Assembly (NCBI GenBank): GCA_038961845.1
Contig: CP152408.1
Span: forward strand, 3,906,001-3,970,000
Length of the DNA stretch: 64,000 nucleotides
Direction of reading: 5' to 3'
From: Xylophilus sp. GW821-FHT01B05
Lineage (GTDB): Bacteria; Pseudomonadota; Gammaproteobacteria; Burkholderiales; Burkholderiaceae_C
Part shown: piece after piece, positions 51,330 to 60,696 of the stretch
Numbering within the stretch: the first letter of the stretch is position 1
Layout: each line of letters opens with the position of its first letter
Made by a program: the position numbers and the translations under genes
Notes under the pieces: model-generated
What the model saw: only the letters and a program-made list of their open reading frames with translations
Databases searched by the model: none
What the model was told of the DNA's origin: nothing

Positions 51330-52192
51330 CCGCGCTGCTCATCACCGGCATCGCCGTGGGCAGCATCTACGCGCTGCTGGGCCTCTCGCTGGTCCTGGTG
51401 AACAAAGCCACCGACGTCATCAACTTCGCGCAGGGCGAGATGGCGATGCTGATGGCGTTCGTCGCGCTGTCGATCTCCACGCGCTTCCAGCTCGCGCTGC
51501 CCTTGGTGTTCCTGCTGGCGCTGCCTTGCGGCTTCGTACTCGGCGCCATCGTCGAGCGTGTCTGCATCCGTCCGCTGAAGGGTGGTTCCCACCTGAGCCT
51601 GCTCATCGTCACGATCGGCCTGTGGTTCATCTTTAACACGCTGGCCGGGCTGATCTGGGGCTACGACCCGTACCGGTTCCCGTCGCTGCTGAGTTCCAAC
51701 CCGGTGCAGTTCCTGGGCGCCGCGGTGGCGCCCAACAGCCTGGCCATCATTGCCGTGGCGGTGTTGGTCATGGGCCTGCTGTACCTGTTCTTCGAGCACA
51801 CCAGCGAAGGCACGGCCATGCGGGCCGCCAGCATGAACACCCGGTCGGCCCGGCTCATGGGCATCCGCGTGTCCCGCGTCAGCCTGATCTCCTGGGGCAT
51901 GGCGGGTTCGCTCGGAATGATCTCGGCCATGCTGATCGCGCCGGTGACCTTCCTGGACCAGCAGATGATGGTGTCGGTCATCCTGAAGGCATTCGCCGGC
52001 GCCATCCTGGGCGGCTTTGCCAGCCTGCCGGGCGCGGCGGCGGGCGGTCTGGTCCTGGGCCTGGTCGAGACGCTGGCAGGCGCCTACGTCTCCCACGCGT
52101 TTAAGGACGCCCTCGCCTTCATCCTCATCATCCTGGTGCTCATGGTTCGGCCCGCAGGCCTGTTCGGCCGGGCCGCCATCAAGAAAGTCTGA
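51323..52192 (+). CDS. Branched-chain amino-acid-type ABC transporter permease (LivH family)
   Basis: This 289-residue membrane protein has about eight hydrophobic segments and the LivH pattern ALLGLSLVLVNKATDVINFAQGEMAML (about 14-40) plus FAGAILGGFASLPGAAAGGL (about 225-244). It forms one half of the membrane channel with the LivM-like protein. Its likely substrate here is an organic acid or aromatic compound rather than leucine, judging by the neighbouring PrpD and SDR genes. That is inference. The livM-like gene begins 4 bases after its stop. Confidence 0.92.
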   Translation: MLTALLITGIAVGSIYALLGLSLVLVNKATDVINFAQGEMAMLMAFVALSISTRFQLALPLVFLLALPCGFVLGAIVERVCIRPLKGGSHLSLLIVTIGLWFIFNTLAGLIWGYDPYRFPSLLSSNPVQFLGAAVAPNSLAIIAVAVLVMGLLYLFFEHTSEGTAMRAASMNTRSARLMGIRVSRVSLISWGMAGSLGMISAMLIAPVTFLDQQMMVSVILKAFAGAILGGFASLPGAAAGGLVLGLVETLAGAYVSHAFKDALAFILIILVLMVRPAGLFGRAAIKKV

Positions 52193-52196
52193 CGCC

Positions 52197-53141
52197 ATGG
52201 ATTCCCAACCCAAACCATTGGTGGCCGGCGCGGTGCTGGCGGTTGCGCTCTGCGCGCCCTTCGCATTCGGCCCCTACGGCCACTACATCCTGTGCATGGT
52301 GCTGATCTACGCCATCGTGGGCCTGAGCCTGAACATCGTGCTCGGCATCGGCGGCCAGATCTCCATCGGCCAGGCGGCCTTCTGGGCGATCGGCGCCTAT
52401 GCAGCCGCTATCTTCGTGGGCCGGATGGGCATGCCGCTCGTGCCCGGCGTGCTGCTGGGCGGTGCCGTGGCGTCGCTGTTCGGCGTGCTGGTGGCCATGC
52501 CCGCGCTGCGCGTGCAGGGCCACTACCTGGCCATCGCCACGCTGGGCTTCTCCGTCGTGATCCAGCAGATCCTGTACGAGTGGGACTCGGTAACCGGTGG
52601 CCGCCAGGGCATCCTGGTCGAGCGCCCGGTGCTGGTGGGCATCATGGTCGAGACCGACTTCGCGTTCTACTACGTAATCCTGGCCTTCGCGCTGGTGGCG
52701 GCCTGGCTCACGGCCAACTTCAAGTCGTCGCTGAACGGGCTGGGTCTGGCCTCGCTGCGGATGAGTCCGCTGGCCGCGCAGACCTGCGGCATCGGACGCG
52801 CCCGCCACCTGGTCTCGGCCTTCGCGCTAAGTGCCTTCCTGGCCGGTGTGTCGGGCGGCCTGTACGCCCATGTCATCGGTCAGCTCAGCACCGACTCGTT
52901 CACGATCACCACGTCGATGGGCTTCCTGACCATGGCCGTGATCGGCGGCATGAACTCCATTGCCGGGGCTGTGTTGGGCGGCCTGTTCTTCGCGCTGGCG
53001 CCGGAGCTCCTGCGCGAACTCAAGGATGCGCAAATGCTGGTCTACGGCGTGCTGCTGGTGCTGTTCATGCATTTCCTACCGCGCGGGCTGGCGGGCATCG
53101 GTGCCAGCGTGCGGGCATTCTCATCCCGGAGTCGCGCATGA
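52197..53141 (+). CDS. Branched-chain amino-acid-type ABC transporter permease (LivM family)
   Basis: This 314-residue membrane protein has about eight to nine hydrophobic segments and LivM signatures GLSLNIVLGIGGQISIGQAAF (about 41-61) and GGMNSIAGAVLGGLFF (about 250-265). It pairs with the LivH-like permease. Its stop overlaps the start of the first ATPase gene (ATGA), showing operon structure. The family is certain and the transported solute unknown. Confidence 0.93.
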   Translation: MDSQPKPLVAGAVLAVALCAPFAFGPYGHYILCMVLIYAIVGLSLNIVLGIGGQISIGQAAFWAIGAYAAAIFVGRMGMPLVPGVLLGGAVASLFGVLVAMPALRVQGHYLAIATLGFSVVIQQILYEWDSVTGGRQGILVERPVLVGIMVETDFAFYYVILAFALVAAWLTANFKSSLNGLGLASLRMSPLAAQTCGIGRARHLVSAFALSAFLAGVSGGLYAHVIGQLSTDSFTITTSMGFLTMAVIGGMNSIAGAVLGGLFFALAPELLRELKDAQMLVYGVLLVLFMHFLPRGLAGIGASVRAFSSRSRA

Positions 53142-53953
53142 AGCCGCTGTTGCAGGTCCGCAACCTGAGCCTGTCCTTCCGCGGCCTGAAGGCCGTGGCG
53201 GATGTGAGCTTCGATGTGTTGGCCGGCCAGATCGTCGGCCTGATCGGCCCCAACGGCGCCGGCAAGAGTTCGCTGCTCAACTGTCTCAGCCGCATCTACG
53301 CGCCCTCCTCCGGCGCTGTCGCGTTCGAGGGCGTCAACCTGTTGTCCAGGCCGATCCATGCGCTGGCGCCGCTGGGCATCGCGCGCACCTTCCAGAACCT
53401 GGAGCTGTTCGCCCAGGCCACGGTCATGGAGAACGTGCTGGCCGGCGCCATCCACAAGCACCGCAGCACCGTCTTCGCCGACCTGCTGCGCCTGCCGCAT
53501 GCCCGCCGCAGCCGCCAGGCCGCCATCGCGCAGGCGCAGGCCCTGGTGGATGAACTCGGCCTCGCACCCTTTGCCGACGCCCCGGTGTCGGGCCTGGCCT
53601 ACGGCGTGCAGAAGACCGTCGAGCTGGCTCGCGCGCTGGCTGGCGAGCCGCGCCTGCTGCTGCTGGACGAACCGGCTGCGGGCATGAACCCCGAGGAATC
53701 CCGCCAACTGGGCAAGACGATCCTGAAGCTGCGGCAGGACCGGGGCATCACCGTGCTGATGGTGGAGCACGACATGCGCCTGGTGATGGGGGTATGCGAC
53801 AGCATTGTGGTGCTGGTCCAGGGCCGCAAGCTGTGCGAGGGCGTCCCGTCGCAGATCCGCACGGACCCGCGCGTGATCGAGGTCTACCTGGGCGAAGACG
53901 AGCAAGACGAAGACGCGCCGGCCACGCGCGATGAACTGGTGGAGGCCGCGTGA
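53138..53953 (+). CDS. ABC transporter ATP-binding protein (LivG family)
   Basis: This 271-residue ATPase has Walker A GPNGAGKSS (about residues 37-45), signature SGLAYGVQK (LivG-type variant, about 149-157) and Walker B LLLLDEPAAG (about 169-178). The insertion between Walker A and the signature (HKHRSTVFADLLRLPHARRS) is characteristic of LivG versus LivF. An acidic tail (EDEQDEDAP) ends the protein. It powers transport together with LivF. The start is coupled to livM. Confidence 0.94.
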   Translation: MKPLLQVRNLSLSFRGLKAVADVSFDVLAGQIVGLIGPNGAGKSSLLNCLSRIYAPSSGAVAFEGVNLLSRPIHALAPLGIARTFQNLELFAQATVMENVLAGAIHKHRSTVFADLLRLPHARRSRQAAIAQAQALVDELGLAPFADAPVSGLAYGVQKTVELARALAGEPRLLLLDEPAAGMNPEESRQLGKTILKLRQDRGITVLMVEHDMRLVMGVCDSIVVLVQGRKLCEGVPSQIRTDPRVIEVYLGEDEQDEDAPATRDELVEAA

Positions 53954-54666
53954 TGCTCGAGATCCGAAATCTCCAGGTCCACTTCGGCGGCATCAAGGCC
54001 CTGATGGGAGTCGATGTCTCTGCCCAACGCGGTGGCATCGTCTCGCTGCTCGGGGCAAACGGCGCCGGCAAGTCTACGCTGCTCGCCAGCATCATGGGTG
54101 TCTGCTCCGGCCATGCCACCGGTTCGATCCACTTCGAAGGCGAAGACATTTCGCGCGAATCGACCGAGCGCATCGTGTCGCGCGGCATCGCGCTGTGTCC
54201 CGAAGGCCGGCAGCTGTTCCTGGAACTGTCCGTGCAGGAAAACTTGCGCATGGGCGCTTACCTGCGGCGCGATGCGGCCGGCGTGCAGAGCGACCTGGAG
54301 CGCATGTACGAACTGTTTCCGCGAGTGCGCGAGCGGCGCGCACAGCTGGCCGGCACCTTGTCGGGCGGCGAGCAGCAGATGGTGGCCATTGCCCGCGGCC
54401 TGATGTCCCGGCCGCGCCTGCTGCTGCTCGACGAGCCCTCGCTCGGCCTGTCGCCGCGAATCACGCAGGACATCATGCGGCTGATCCAGCGCATCAACTG
54501 GGATGGCGTCACGGTGCTGCTGGTCGAGCAGAACGCTCGGCAGGCGCTGCGCATCTCGTCGCGCGCCTACGTGCTGGAAAAGGGCCGGGTGCAGATGCAG
54601 GGCGACGCCCGCAGGCTGGCCAACGACCCCAGCGTGCTTTCTGCCTACCTGGCCGGTGACGACTGA
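53953..54666 (+). CDS. ABC transporter ATP-binding protein (LivF family)
   Basis: This 237-residue ATPase has Walker A GANGAGKST (about 35-43), signature LSGGEQQM (about 136-143) and Walker B LLLLDEPSLG (about 156-165). The short length and ENLRMGAYLRRD block are typical of LivF. The ATG at 53953 shares a base with the livG stop; a GTG one codon earlier is also possible. It works as a heterodimer with LivG. Confidence 0.94.
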   Translation: MLEIRNLQVHFGGIKALMGVDVSAQRGGIVSLLGANGAGKSTLLASIMGVCSGHATGSIHFEGEDISRESTERIVSRGIALCPEGRQLFLELSVQENLRMGAYLRRDAAGVQSDLERMYELFPRVRERRAQLAGTLSGGEQQMVAIARGLMSRPRLLLLDEPSLGLSPRITQDIMRLIQRINWDGVTVLLVEQNARQALRISSRAYVLEKGRVQMQGDARRLANDPSVLSAYLAGDD

Positions 54667-54727
54667 ACACGATGCCGCGACCCGCTCGCGCCCTTCCCCT
54701 ACCCCCCATCGACCGAAGGAGACATCC

Positions 54728-55885
54728 ATGAAGAACGTATTCCGCCTGTTCGCCACCGCTGCGGCCCTGTGCAGTGCCGCGACCATGGCCGCCGATCCCG
54801 GCATCTCGGACAAGGAGATCAAGCTCGGCGCCGTGCTGCCGCTGCAAGGCGGCTTCGCAGCCGGTGCCACGCAGTTTCGCGATGGTGTGGACGCGTACTT
54901 CAAATGGACCAACGAGCAGGGCGGCATCCACGGCCGCAAGATCGCGTGGAACGCCGAGAACGACTCCTACAACCCGCAGCAGTCGGTCGCGGCCGTCAAG
55001 AAGCTGGTCGACCGCGACGGCGTCTTCGCCATCGTCGGCACTCTTGGAACGGCCAACACGCTGGCCATGCTGCCGTTCCTGAAACAGCGCGGTGTGCCCC
55101 TGCTCGGCCCGCTGGGCAGCCACCCGCTCATCAACGAGCCGACCGATCGCAACATCTTTCCGATCTCGCCCACCGGCCCGCAGCAGGGCACCTCGCTGGT
55201 CCAGTACGCGCACGAATCGCTGCACGCCAAGCGCATCGCAGTGTTCTACCAGGACGACCAGATGGGCAAGGAGCTGCTGTCCGGCGTAAAGCAGTACGCC
55301 GCGGCGCACAAGCTGGAGATCGTCGGCGAGGCCTCTTACGTGCCCAGCGACGTCGACGTGAGCGCGCAGGCCCTGGCCCTGCGCCAGTCCAACCCGGATG
55401 CGGTGGTCATGGCGGTGATTCCCAAGCAAGGCACGCTGTTCCTGGTTGCGGCGCAGAAGCTCGGCTGGAAGAGCAACTTCCTCGCGCTGCAGGTGATGGG
55501 CGACCCCGTCACGCTTCAGCTCGGCGGCGACGCCGTGAACAGGCTCTACACGAACTTGTACGCCGGAGTGGAGACGATGACGACGCCGGAGATCCAGCAG
55601 GCCAAGACCGTCCTGGCCAAGTACGCGCCGGGGACGGCACCGGGCTACTGGTCGTTCATCGGCATGTCGGGCGCCAAGCTGTTCGTCGAGGCCGCCAAGG
55701 GGGCCGGCAAGGACCTGACGCGCGAGTCGCTGATCGCGTCGCTCGAACGCATGGGCACGCACGCCAGCGGCCTGATCCCTCCCGTCTCCTACCAGCCCGG
55801 CAAGCACGCGGGCCCCGGCACCTTCGGCTACGCCCAGTGGCAGGACGGCAAGCTCGTCGTGCTCAAAGGCTGGCAAGACAAATAG
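54728..55885 (+). CDS. ABC transporter substrate-binding protein (LivK/Peripla_BP_6 family)
   Basis: This 385-residue periplasmic protein has a signal peptide (cleavage near TMAADPG, about 22). The type-1 periplasmic binding fold has IKLGAVLPLQGGFA at the start of the mature domain and FAIVGTLGTANTLAM in the ligand cleft region (about 100-114). Receptors of this subgroup often bind aromatic or organic acids. AAGGAGAC precedes the ATG by 6 bases. It completes the transporter encoded at 51323-54666. Confidence 0.93.
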   Translation: MKNVFRLFATAAALCSAATMAADPGISDKEIKLGAVLPLQGGFAAGATQFRDGVDAYFKWTNEQGGIHGRKIAWNAENDSYNPQQSVAAVKKLVDRDGVFAIVGTLGTANTLAMLPFLKQRGVPLLGPLGSHPLINEPTDRNIFPISPTGPQQGTSLVQYAHESLHAKRIAVFYQDDQMGKELLSGVKQYAAAHKLEIVGEASYVPSDVDVSAQALALRQSNPDAVVMAVIPKQGTLFLVAAQKLGWKSNFLALQVMGDPVTLQLGGDAVNRLYTNLYAGVETMTTPEIQQAKTVLAKYAPGTAPGYWSFIGMSGAKLFVEAAKGAGKDLTRESLIASLERMGTHASGLIPPVSYQPGKHAGPGTFGYAQWQDGKLVVLKGWQDK

Positions 55886-55921
55886 CCGCGGCCGGCAACG
55901 ACATCACCAAGGAAGGCTCTC

Positions 55922-56722
55922 ATGGATCCGTCCCACCAAGAAACGCGCACGGCAACGGCCGCTCCATATCGGTTGGACGGCCGCGTGGCCATGGTCACCG
56001 GCGGCGCGCGCGGCATCGGCCTGGCCATCGGCCAGCGGCTCGCCAGCGAGGGCGCCAGCGTCGTGCTGTGCGACCTAGACACGGCAGCGCTCGATGCCGC
56101 CCGCTCCGAGCTCTCGGCACAGGGCCACCGCGTCCACACCGTCACCGGCAGCGTGGCGATCTCGGCCGATGTCGCGCGCATGGTGGCCGAGGCCACCGGC
56201 AACTTCGGGCGCCTGGACATCCTGTTCAACAACGCAGGCGGGGGTGCCGGCACGCCGCCCACGCTCGACGAGGTGACGGAGGCCGACTACGACAAGGTGA
56301 TGGACTGGAACATGCGCGGCACCTTCCTGTGCATCAAGGCCGCCGCCGGGGCGCTCAGGGCGTCGCGCGGCGCCGTCATCAACATGGCGTCGACCGCAGG
56401 CCAGTTCGGCTGGAGCCATTTCAGCCCGCAGTACAGCGCCGCCAAGGCCGCCATCATCGGCATCACGCGCAACCTGGCCAAGCACCTCGGGCCGGACGGC
56501 GTGCGCGTGAACGCCGTGGCCCCCGGCTTCATCCGCAGTGGCCCCCGCTTCGACAAGATCTGGGAAGACACCGACCGCGCCTACGTGATGCGCCAGATCG
56601 CGCTTGGCAGGGTCGGCGACACCGCGGAGCTCGCCGACGTCGTGCTGTTCCTCGCGTCCGACCAGTCCCGCTATGTCACCGGCACGGTGATCAACGTCGA
56701 CGGCGGCCTGCTCGCCATCTGA
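55922..56722 (+). CDS. SDR-family NAD(P)-dependent oxidoreductase (FabG-like)
   Basis: This 266-residue classical SDR has GGARGIGLA (about 27-35), NNAGGG (about 103-108), catalytic Ser in NMASTAG, and YSAAK (Tyr about 171, Lys 175). The C-terminal GTVINVDGGLLAI is intact. It is not closely related to the other two SDRs of the window, lacking their DWMKRSTI extension. It lies between the transporter genes and the second PrpD gene and could oxidise or reduce a hydroxy/keto intermediate. Confidence 0.93.
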   Translation: MDPSHQETRTATAAPYRLDGRVAMVTGGARGIGLAIGQRLASEGASVVLCDLDTAALDAARSELSAQGHRVHTVTGSVAISADVARMVAEATGNFGRLDILFNNAGGGAGTPPTLDEVTEADYDKVMDWNMRGTFLCIKAAAGALRASRGAVINMASTAGQFGWSHFSPQYSAAKAAIIGITRNLAKHLGPDGVRVNAVAPGFIRSGPRFDKIWEDTDRAYVMRQIALGRVGDTAELADVVLFLASDQSRYVTGTVINVDGGLLAI

Positions 56723-56748
56723 CCCGCTTTGAGAGGAGGGACGCCAGC

Positions 56749-58194
56749 ATGCCAAGCACCATCATCGAGCAACTTGCCGATTTCACCGCCCACACCCGCT
56801 TCAGCGAACTGCCGGACAGCGTGGTGCACGAGAGCAAGCGCATCGTGCTCGACTCTATCGGCTGCGCGCTGGCCGGCACCGGCCAGGCCAAGGGCCGCAT
56901 CGGCATCGACTACGGCCGGCTGATCGGCGGCGCGGGCGGCAACGCCACCATCATCGGCACGGCCGAGCGCGCGTCCATCGTCGGCGCTGCGTTCGCCAAC
57001 GGTGAACTCATCAACACGCTGGACATGGACTGCGTGGTGCCGCCAGGCCATGTCACGCCCTATGTCCTGCCCGGCGCATTGGCTGTCGGCGAAGCCACCG
57101 CAGCCGACGGCAGGTCGCTCATCGAGGCCGTAGCCGTTGCCCATGAGATGAGCCTGCGCATCGGCAAGGCCATGGACAACCTGCGCGACACGCGGGACGG
57201 CAAGAGCGAGATCCCGCAGGTGTTCGGGTACGCCAGCGCGATCTTCGGCGGCACGGCCGCCATCGGCAAGCTCAAGCGCCAGGGTTCCAACCGCCTGGCG
57301 CACGGGCTGGGCATCGCGGGCTGCATCTCGCCAGTCAATCCCCAGGGCGCGTGGTTCCAGCACCTGCCGAGTTCGACCATCAAGTACCTGGTCGCTGGCG
57401 TGATGTCGCAGCAGGCCATGACGGCTGCACATCTGGCCGAGTTCGGCCACAAGGGCGACGTGCAGATTCTGGACGACCGGGAATGGGGCTATCCGCGCTT
57501 CATCGGCACCACCAAGTGGGAGCCGCAGCACATCACCAAGGACCTGGGCGCCGAATGGCTGTTCCCGGCGCTGACCTCGTACAAGCCGCACGCGCACTGC
57601 CGGATCATGCATGCCTCGATCGACTGCGTGGTGCAGCTGGTCGAAGAGCACGCCATCCGGCCCGACGAGATCGAAGGAATCAAGGTCTACGTCGAAGGCT
57701 TCGCCGAGCAGCCGATCTGGCTCAACCGCAGCATCGCACATGTCTACGACGCCCAGTTCAGCATGGCTCACGGCATCGCGATGGCCGCGCACCGGCCGGC
57801 CGACGGGCGTGCCTGGATGAACCCGGCGCTGGTCTTCGGCAGCTCGGTCCTCGGGCTGATGGACAAGGTCACGACAGAGGTGCACCCCGACTACGTGAAG
57901 CTGCTCACCGCACACGGCGCCAGCCGGCCGGCCTGGGTGGAGCTGCGCGCCCGCGGCCAGAGCTTCGTCGCCGAGAAGCGGTACCCCAAGGGCAGCCCTT
58001 CGCCCGACCCGGCGACCCTCATGACCGATGCTGAGCTGGCCGACAAGTTCAGATGCAACGCGCAAGGCGTCATCGCGCCAGCGGTGATCGACGCCATCGT
58101 CGGGTGCGTGATGGACCTGCAGGCCCTGTCGGATGTCGGGACGCTCATGCGCTTGACCGGCACCGCTGGCACGCCTGCGCTCACACCGCCCTGA
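56749..58194 (+). CDS. MmgE/PrpD-family protein (copy 2)
   Basis: This 481-residue protein is closely similar to copy 1 at 49780 along its whole length, with identical blocks such as VHPDYVKLLT and KRYPKGSPSPDP. All the conserved family blocks are retained, including SYKPHAHCRIMHASIDCV. GAGAGGAGGG lies 9 bases before the ATG. The two copies bracket the ABC transporter and an SDR, so they may act on related substrates or successive steps. The reaction (dehydration, decarboxylation or isomerisation) cannot be told apart from sequence alone. Confidence 0.92.
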   Translation: MPSTIIEQLADFTAHTRFSELPDSVVHESKRIVLDSIGCALAGTGQAKGRIGIDYGRLIGGAGGNATIIGTAERASIVGAAFANGELINTLDMDCVVPPGHVTPYVLPGALAVGEATAADGRSLIEAVAVAHEMSLRIGKAMDNLRDTRDGKSEIPQVFGYASAIFGGTAAIGKLKRQGSNRLAHGLGIAGCISPVNPQGAWFQHLPSSTIKYLVAGVMSQQAMTAAHLAEFGHKGDVQILDDREWGYPRFIGTTKWEPQHITKDLGAEWLFPALTSYKPHAHCRIMHASIDCVVQLVEEHAIRPDEIEGIKVYVEGFAEQPIWLNRSIAHVYDAQFSMAHGIAMAAHRPADGRAWMNPALVFGSSVLGLMDKVTTEVHPDYVKLLTAHGASRPAWVELRARGQSFVAEKRYPKGSPSPDPATLMTDAELADKFRCNAQGVIAPAVIDAIVGCVMDLQALSDVGTLMRLTGTAGTPALTPP

Positions 58195-58271
58195 GGCCGA
58201 CCACCGCCCCAGCACCGCTGCGTAGGCAGCAGGCCGCCCCACCCTTACCGACCTGAGCGAACGGAGACGAT

Positions 58272-59234
58272 ATGTTGAGAAGACAGACCCTGGGCCTTGC
58301 ACTGGCCGTTGGCGCCACGCTGGCCACGCAGCCTGCAGCTGCGCGGGAGTTCCCAACCCGGCCCATCAAGATCGTGGTGGCGTTCAACGCCGGCGGCCTG
58401 ACCGACGTGCTGGCCCGCATCACGGCCGACTTCCTGTCGCGCCGCCTCGGCCAGCCGGTCGTCGTGGAGAACAAGCCCGGCGCCGCTGGCGCCATCGCGG
58501 CAGACTATGTGGCCAAGGCGCCAGCCGACGGCTACACGCTGTACCTGGCCGCAGCCGACCTGGCGGTGCTGCCCGCGGTGCGCAGCAACCTGTCCTACAA
58601 GATCGAGAACTTCAGCTACCTCTCCAGGTTCTGGACCACTGTGACGCTGATCGCGGTCGGTCCGAAGTCCAAGTTCACCACCCCGAACGAACTCATCGCC
58701 TACATGAAGGCGAACCCGGGCAAGCTCAGCTACGGCACGACGGGCATGGCGTCGCTGAACCACCTGGGCACAGCCATGTTCGAAAGCGCTGCCGGCGTGA
58801 AGGGCCTGCACGTTCCCTACGCCGGCAACTCCGCGATCTACACTGCCCTGCTGGCCAGCGACATCGACTTCGCCACGGGCGCCGCAGCACCCTTGCCGGA
58901 TGGCATCAAGGTACTGGGCCCGGCTGGCACCCGCCGCCACCCCTACTACCCCGATCTGCCGACGCTCGGCGAGCTGGGCTTCAAGGATGCCAGCTACGAC
59001 GCCTGGTTCGGCTTCTTGGCCCCGCCGAACGTGCCAAAGAACATCTCCGCGCGGCTGATCGAGGAACTGAACGCGGTGTTCAAGGATCCGGATGCCATCG
59101 CGCGCTACCGCAACTCGTCCAAGGAGGTCCCCGACCCCTCGCCATTGGTCGGGGAAGACTTCAGGAAGCAGGTGCTGGATGAGAACCGGCGCTGGAAGGC
59201 CATCGTCCAGGCCGAGAAGATTAGCATCCAGTGA
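58272..59234 (+). CDS. Bug-family tripartite tricarboxylate transporter receptor 5
   Basis: This 320-residue exported receptor has MLRRQTLGLA and a signal ending near PAAAREF. Bug motifs follow: FPTRPIKIVVAFNAGGLTD, VVVENKPGAAG and HVPYAGNSA (about 180). The last lacks the Lys-Gly of the usual YKG motif, which may change ligand contacts. ACGGAG precedes the ATG. It is the last intact gene before a degraded stretch. Confidence 0.91.
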   Translation: MLRRQTLGLALAVGATLATQPAAAREFPTRPIKIVVAFNAGGLTDVLARITADFLSRRLGQPVVVENKPGAAGAIAADYVAKAPADGYTLYLAAADLAVLPAVRSNLSYKIENFSYLSRFWTTVTLIAVGPKSKFTTPNELIAYMKANPGKLSYGTTGMASLNHLGTAMFESAAGVKGLHVPYAGNSAIYTALLASDIDFATGAAAPLPDGIKVLGPAGTRRHPYYPDLPTLGELGFKDASYDAWFGFLAPPNVPKNISARLIEELNAVFKDPDAIARYRNSSKEVPDPSPLVGEDFRKQVLDENRRWKAIVQAEKISIQ

Positions 59235-59579
59235 AGTCCCGGCGGCGGGACCGTCCCGGTTTTGCCTCCATGCCGCGCAAGGCCGCCAGGGTGCAGCAGC
59301 AAGACCTTCCAGCCAGCCCTAGTCCCCCTGTCGGCCGCAGCGGAGACAGGAACACCGCGCCGCCGACTTATGCGCTGTGGGTATAAGTCCATACGCTTTT
59401 GACCATCCAGTGCATCGCGCTTGCGCAGCCTACATTCAACAGCACGCGATCTAACGACGCGCCGAGTCTGATCGGGTCCCGTCTCGCAGCGTCGTCCGCC
59501 GCGCTTCGCCACGGCTCTCCAAGCGTGGCCTGCCGACGCACGCCTTCCGGATGCCCGGGCCGCGATGGCACCGACTCGC
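59235..59579. other. Non-coding stretch before the dehydrogenase remnant
   Basis: No gene could be supported in these 345 bases. A short GC-rich inverted repeat (CGGGAC-C-GTCCCG, about 59247-59259) followed by TTTT lies just after the Bug stop and might terminate weakly. The rest shows no recognisable homology. It may hold decayed upstream sequence of the quinoprotein remnant, since the missing N-terminal part would map here, but nothing readable remains. Confidence 0.5.
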
Positions 59580-60371
59580 GCCCACGCAACCCTATTCCGT
59601 GGGCATGCCGGCCCTCGGCACGGAGCCACTCAGCGAACGCCGCATGTGGGGCCTGACGCCGCTGGACCAGTTGATGTGCCGCATCGACTTCCGCCAGGCC
59701 CGCTACGAGGGCGAGTTCACGCCGCCCAGCGACCGCTGGACGATCCAGTACCCAGGTTGGATGGGCGGCACGACCTGGGGTTCGGCCTCCATCGCCGAGA
59801 ACCTGGGCTACCTGGTCGTCAATGACACCCGCATCGCGGTGGTCAACCGCCTGGTGCCGCGCGCGCAATACGATGCCAACGCCAGCGCCGATGCAGCCAC
59901 ACCGGCGGTGCACCGCAGCGCGGCACGCCTTGGGGCATCGAGCAGAAGCGCTTCCTGTCGCCCCTGGGCATGCCCTGCAAGGAACCGCCCTACGGCACGC
60001 TCAACGCCATCGACCTGGCCACGCGCCAGATCGTCTGGTCCATGCCGTACGGCACCACCGAGGAGACCGGGCCGCTGGGCATCGCCACGCGGCTGCCCAT
60101 GCCGATCGGCATGCCCACGCGTGGGGGGCCGATCACGACCTCCTCCGGCCTGGTGTTCATGGCCGGAGCGCAGGATCTCTACTTCCGCGCGATCGACGTG
60201 CGCACCGGCCGCGAGCTCTGGCGGCATCGGCTCCCTGTCGGCGCGGAGGCCACACCCATGACCTACGCGGCGCCACGCAGCGGGCGGCAGTTCGTGGTGA
60301 TCAGCGCTGGAGGGAACGCCTCGACCACAGCCAAGGGCGACTACGTGGTGGCCTACGCGCTGCCCAACTGA
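59580..60371 (+). pseudogene. Remnant of a membrane-bound PQQ-dependent glucose/quinate dehydrogenase
   Basis: Only the C-terminal quarter of a quinoprotein dehydrogenase of about 800 residues is readable. The first part (TQPYSVGMP, MWGLTPLDQLMCRI, YPGWMGGTTWGSASI) is in one frame. Near 59895-59900 the frame shifts, and the match continues as GTPWGIEQKRFLSPLGMPC and GRQFVVISAGGNAS up to the natural C-terminal end YALPN and stop at 60371. The N-terminal membrane domain and most of the beta-propeller are absent. It therefore cannot make a working enzyme. It probably marks a deletion or insertion junction in the cargo. Confidence 0.85.
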
Positions 60372-60696
60372 CGGCCCCGAGCTGGCTTCTCGGAAAGAAG
60401 GTTGATCGACGGCGGGCGGCCGGCAGCGCGCCCGGCGGATGTCGTTGGCGAGCACATTGCGCCGGGACACGTGCCGTGGGTGTCCGTCGCGCGCACACGC
60501 ACAACCGGCCCCACGGCCGCGAAACGTCGCCATTCGCCAATTTGAACGACAAAGTCGGGTGGCATGTCATTTGCCCCACCAGCAGCACAGGCATTTTCTG
60601 TCTGCCTGTCGTGCAACCCGGCTTGGCGGCGTCGATGGACACCGCCTGGGGCGCGACAGGGCCTTGTCCGTCTAACCCCTGTCCAGAAGATTGACC
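60372..60696. other. Intergenic stretch upstream of the sixth Bug gene
   Basis: No coding frame with recognisable content was found in these 325 bases. A perfect 6-base inverted repeat, CAGGCA and TGCCTG (about 60589-60609), lies about 90 bases before the next ATG and could be an operator. AGAAG serves as a modest ribosome site for the gene at 60697. Confidence 0.5.
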
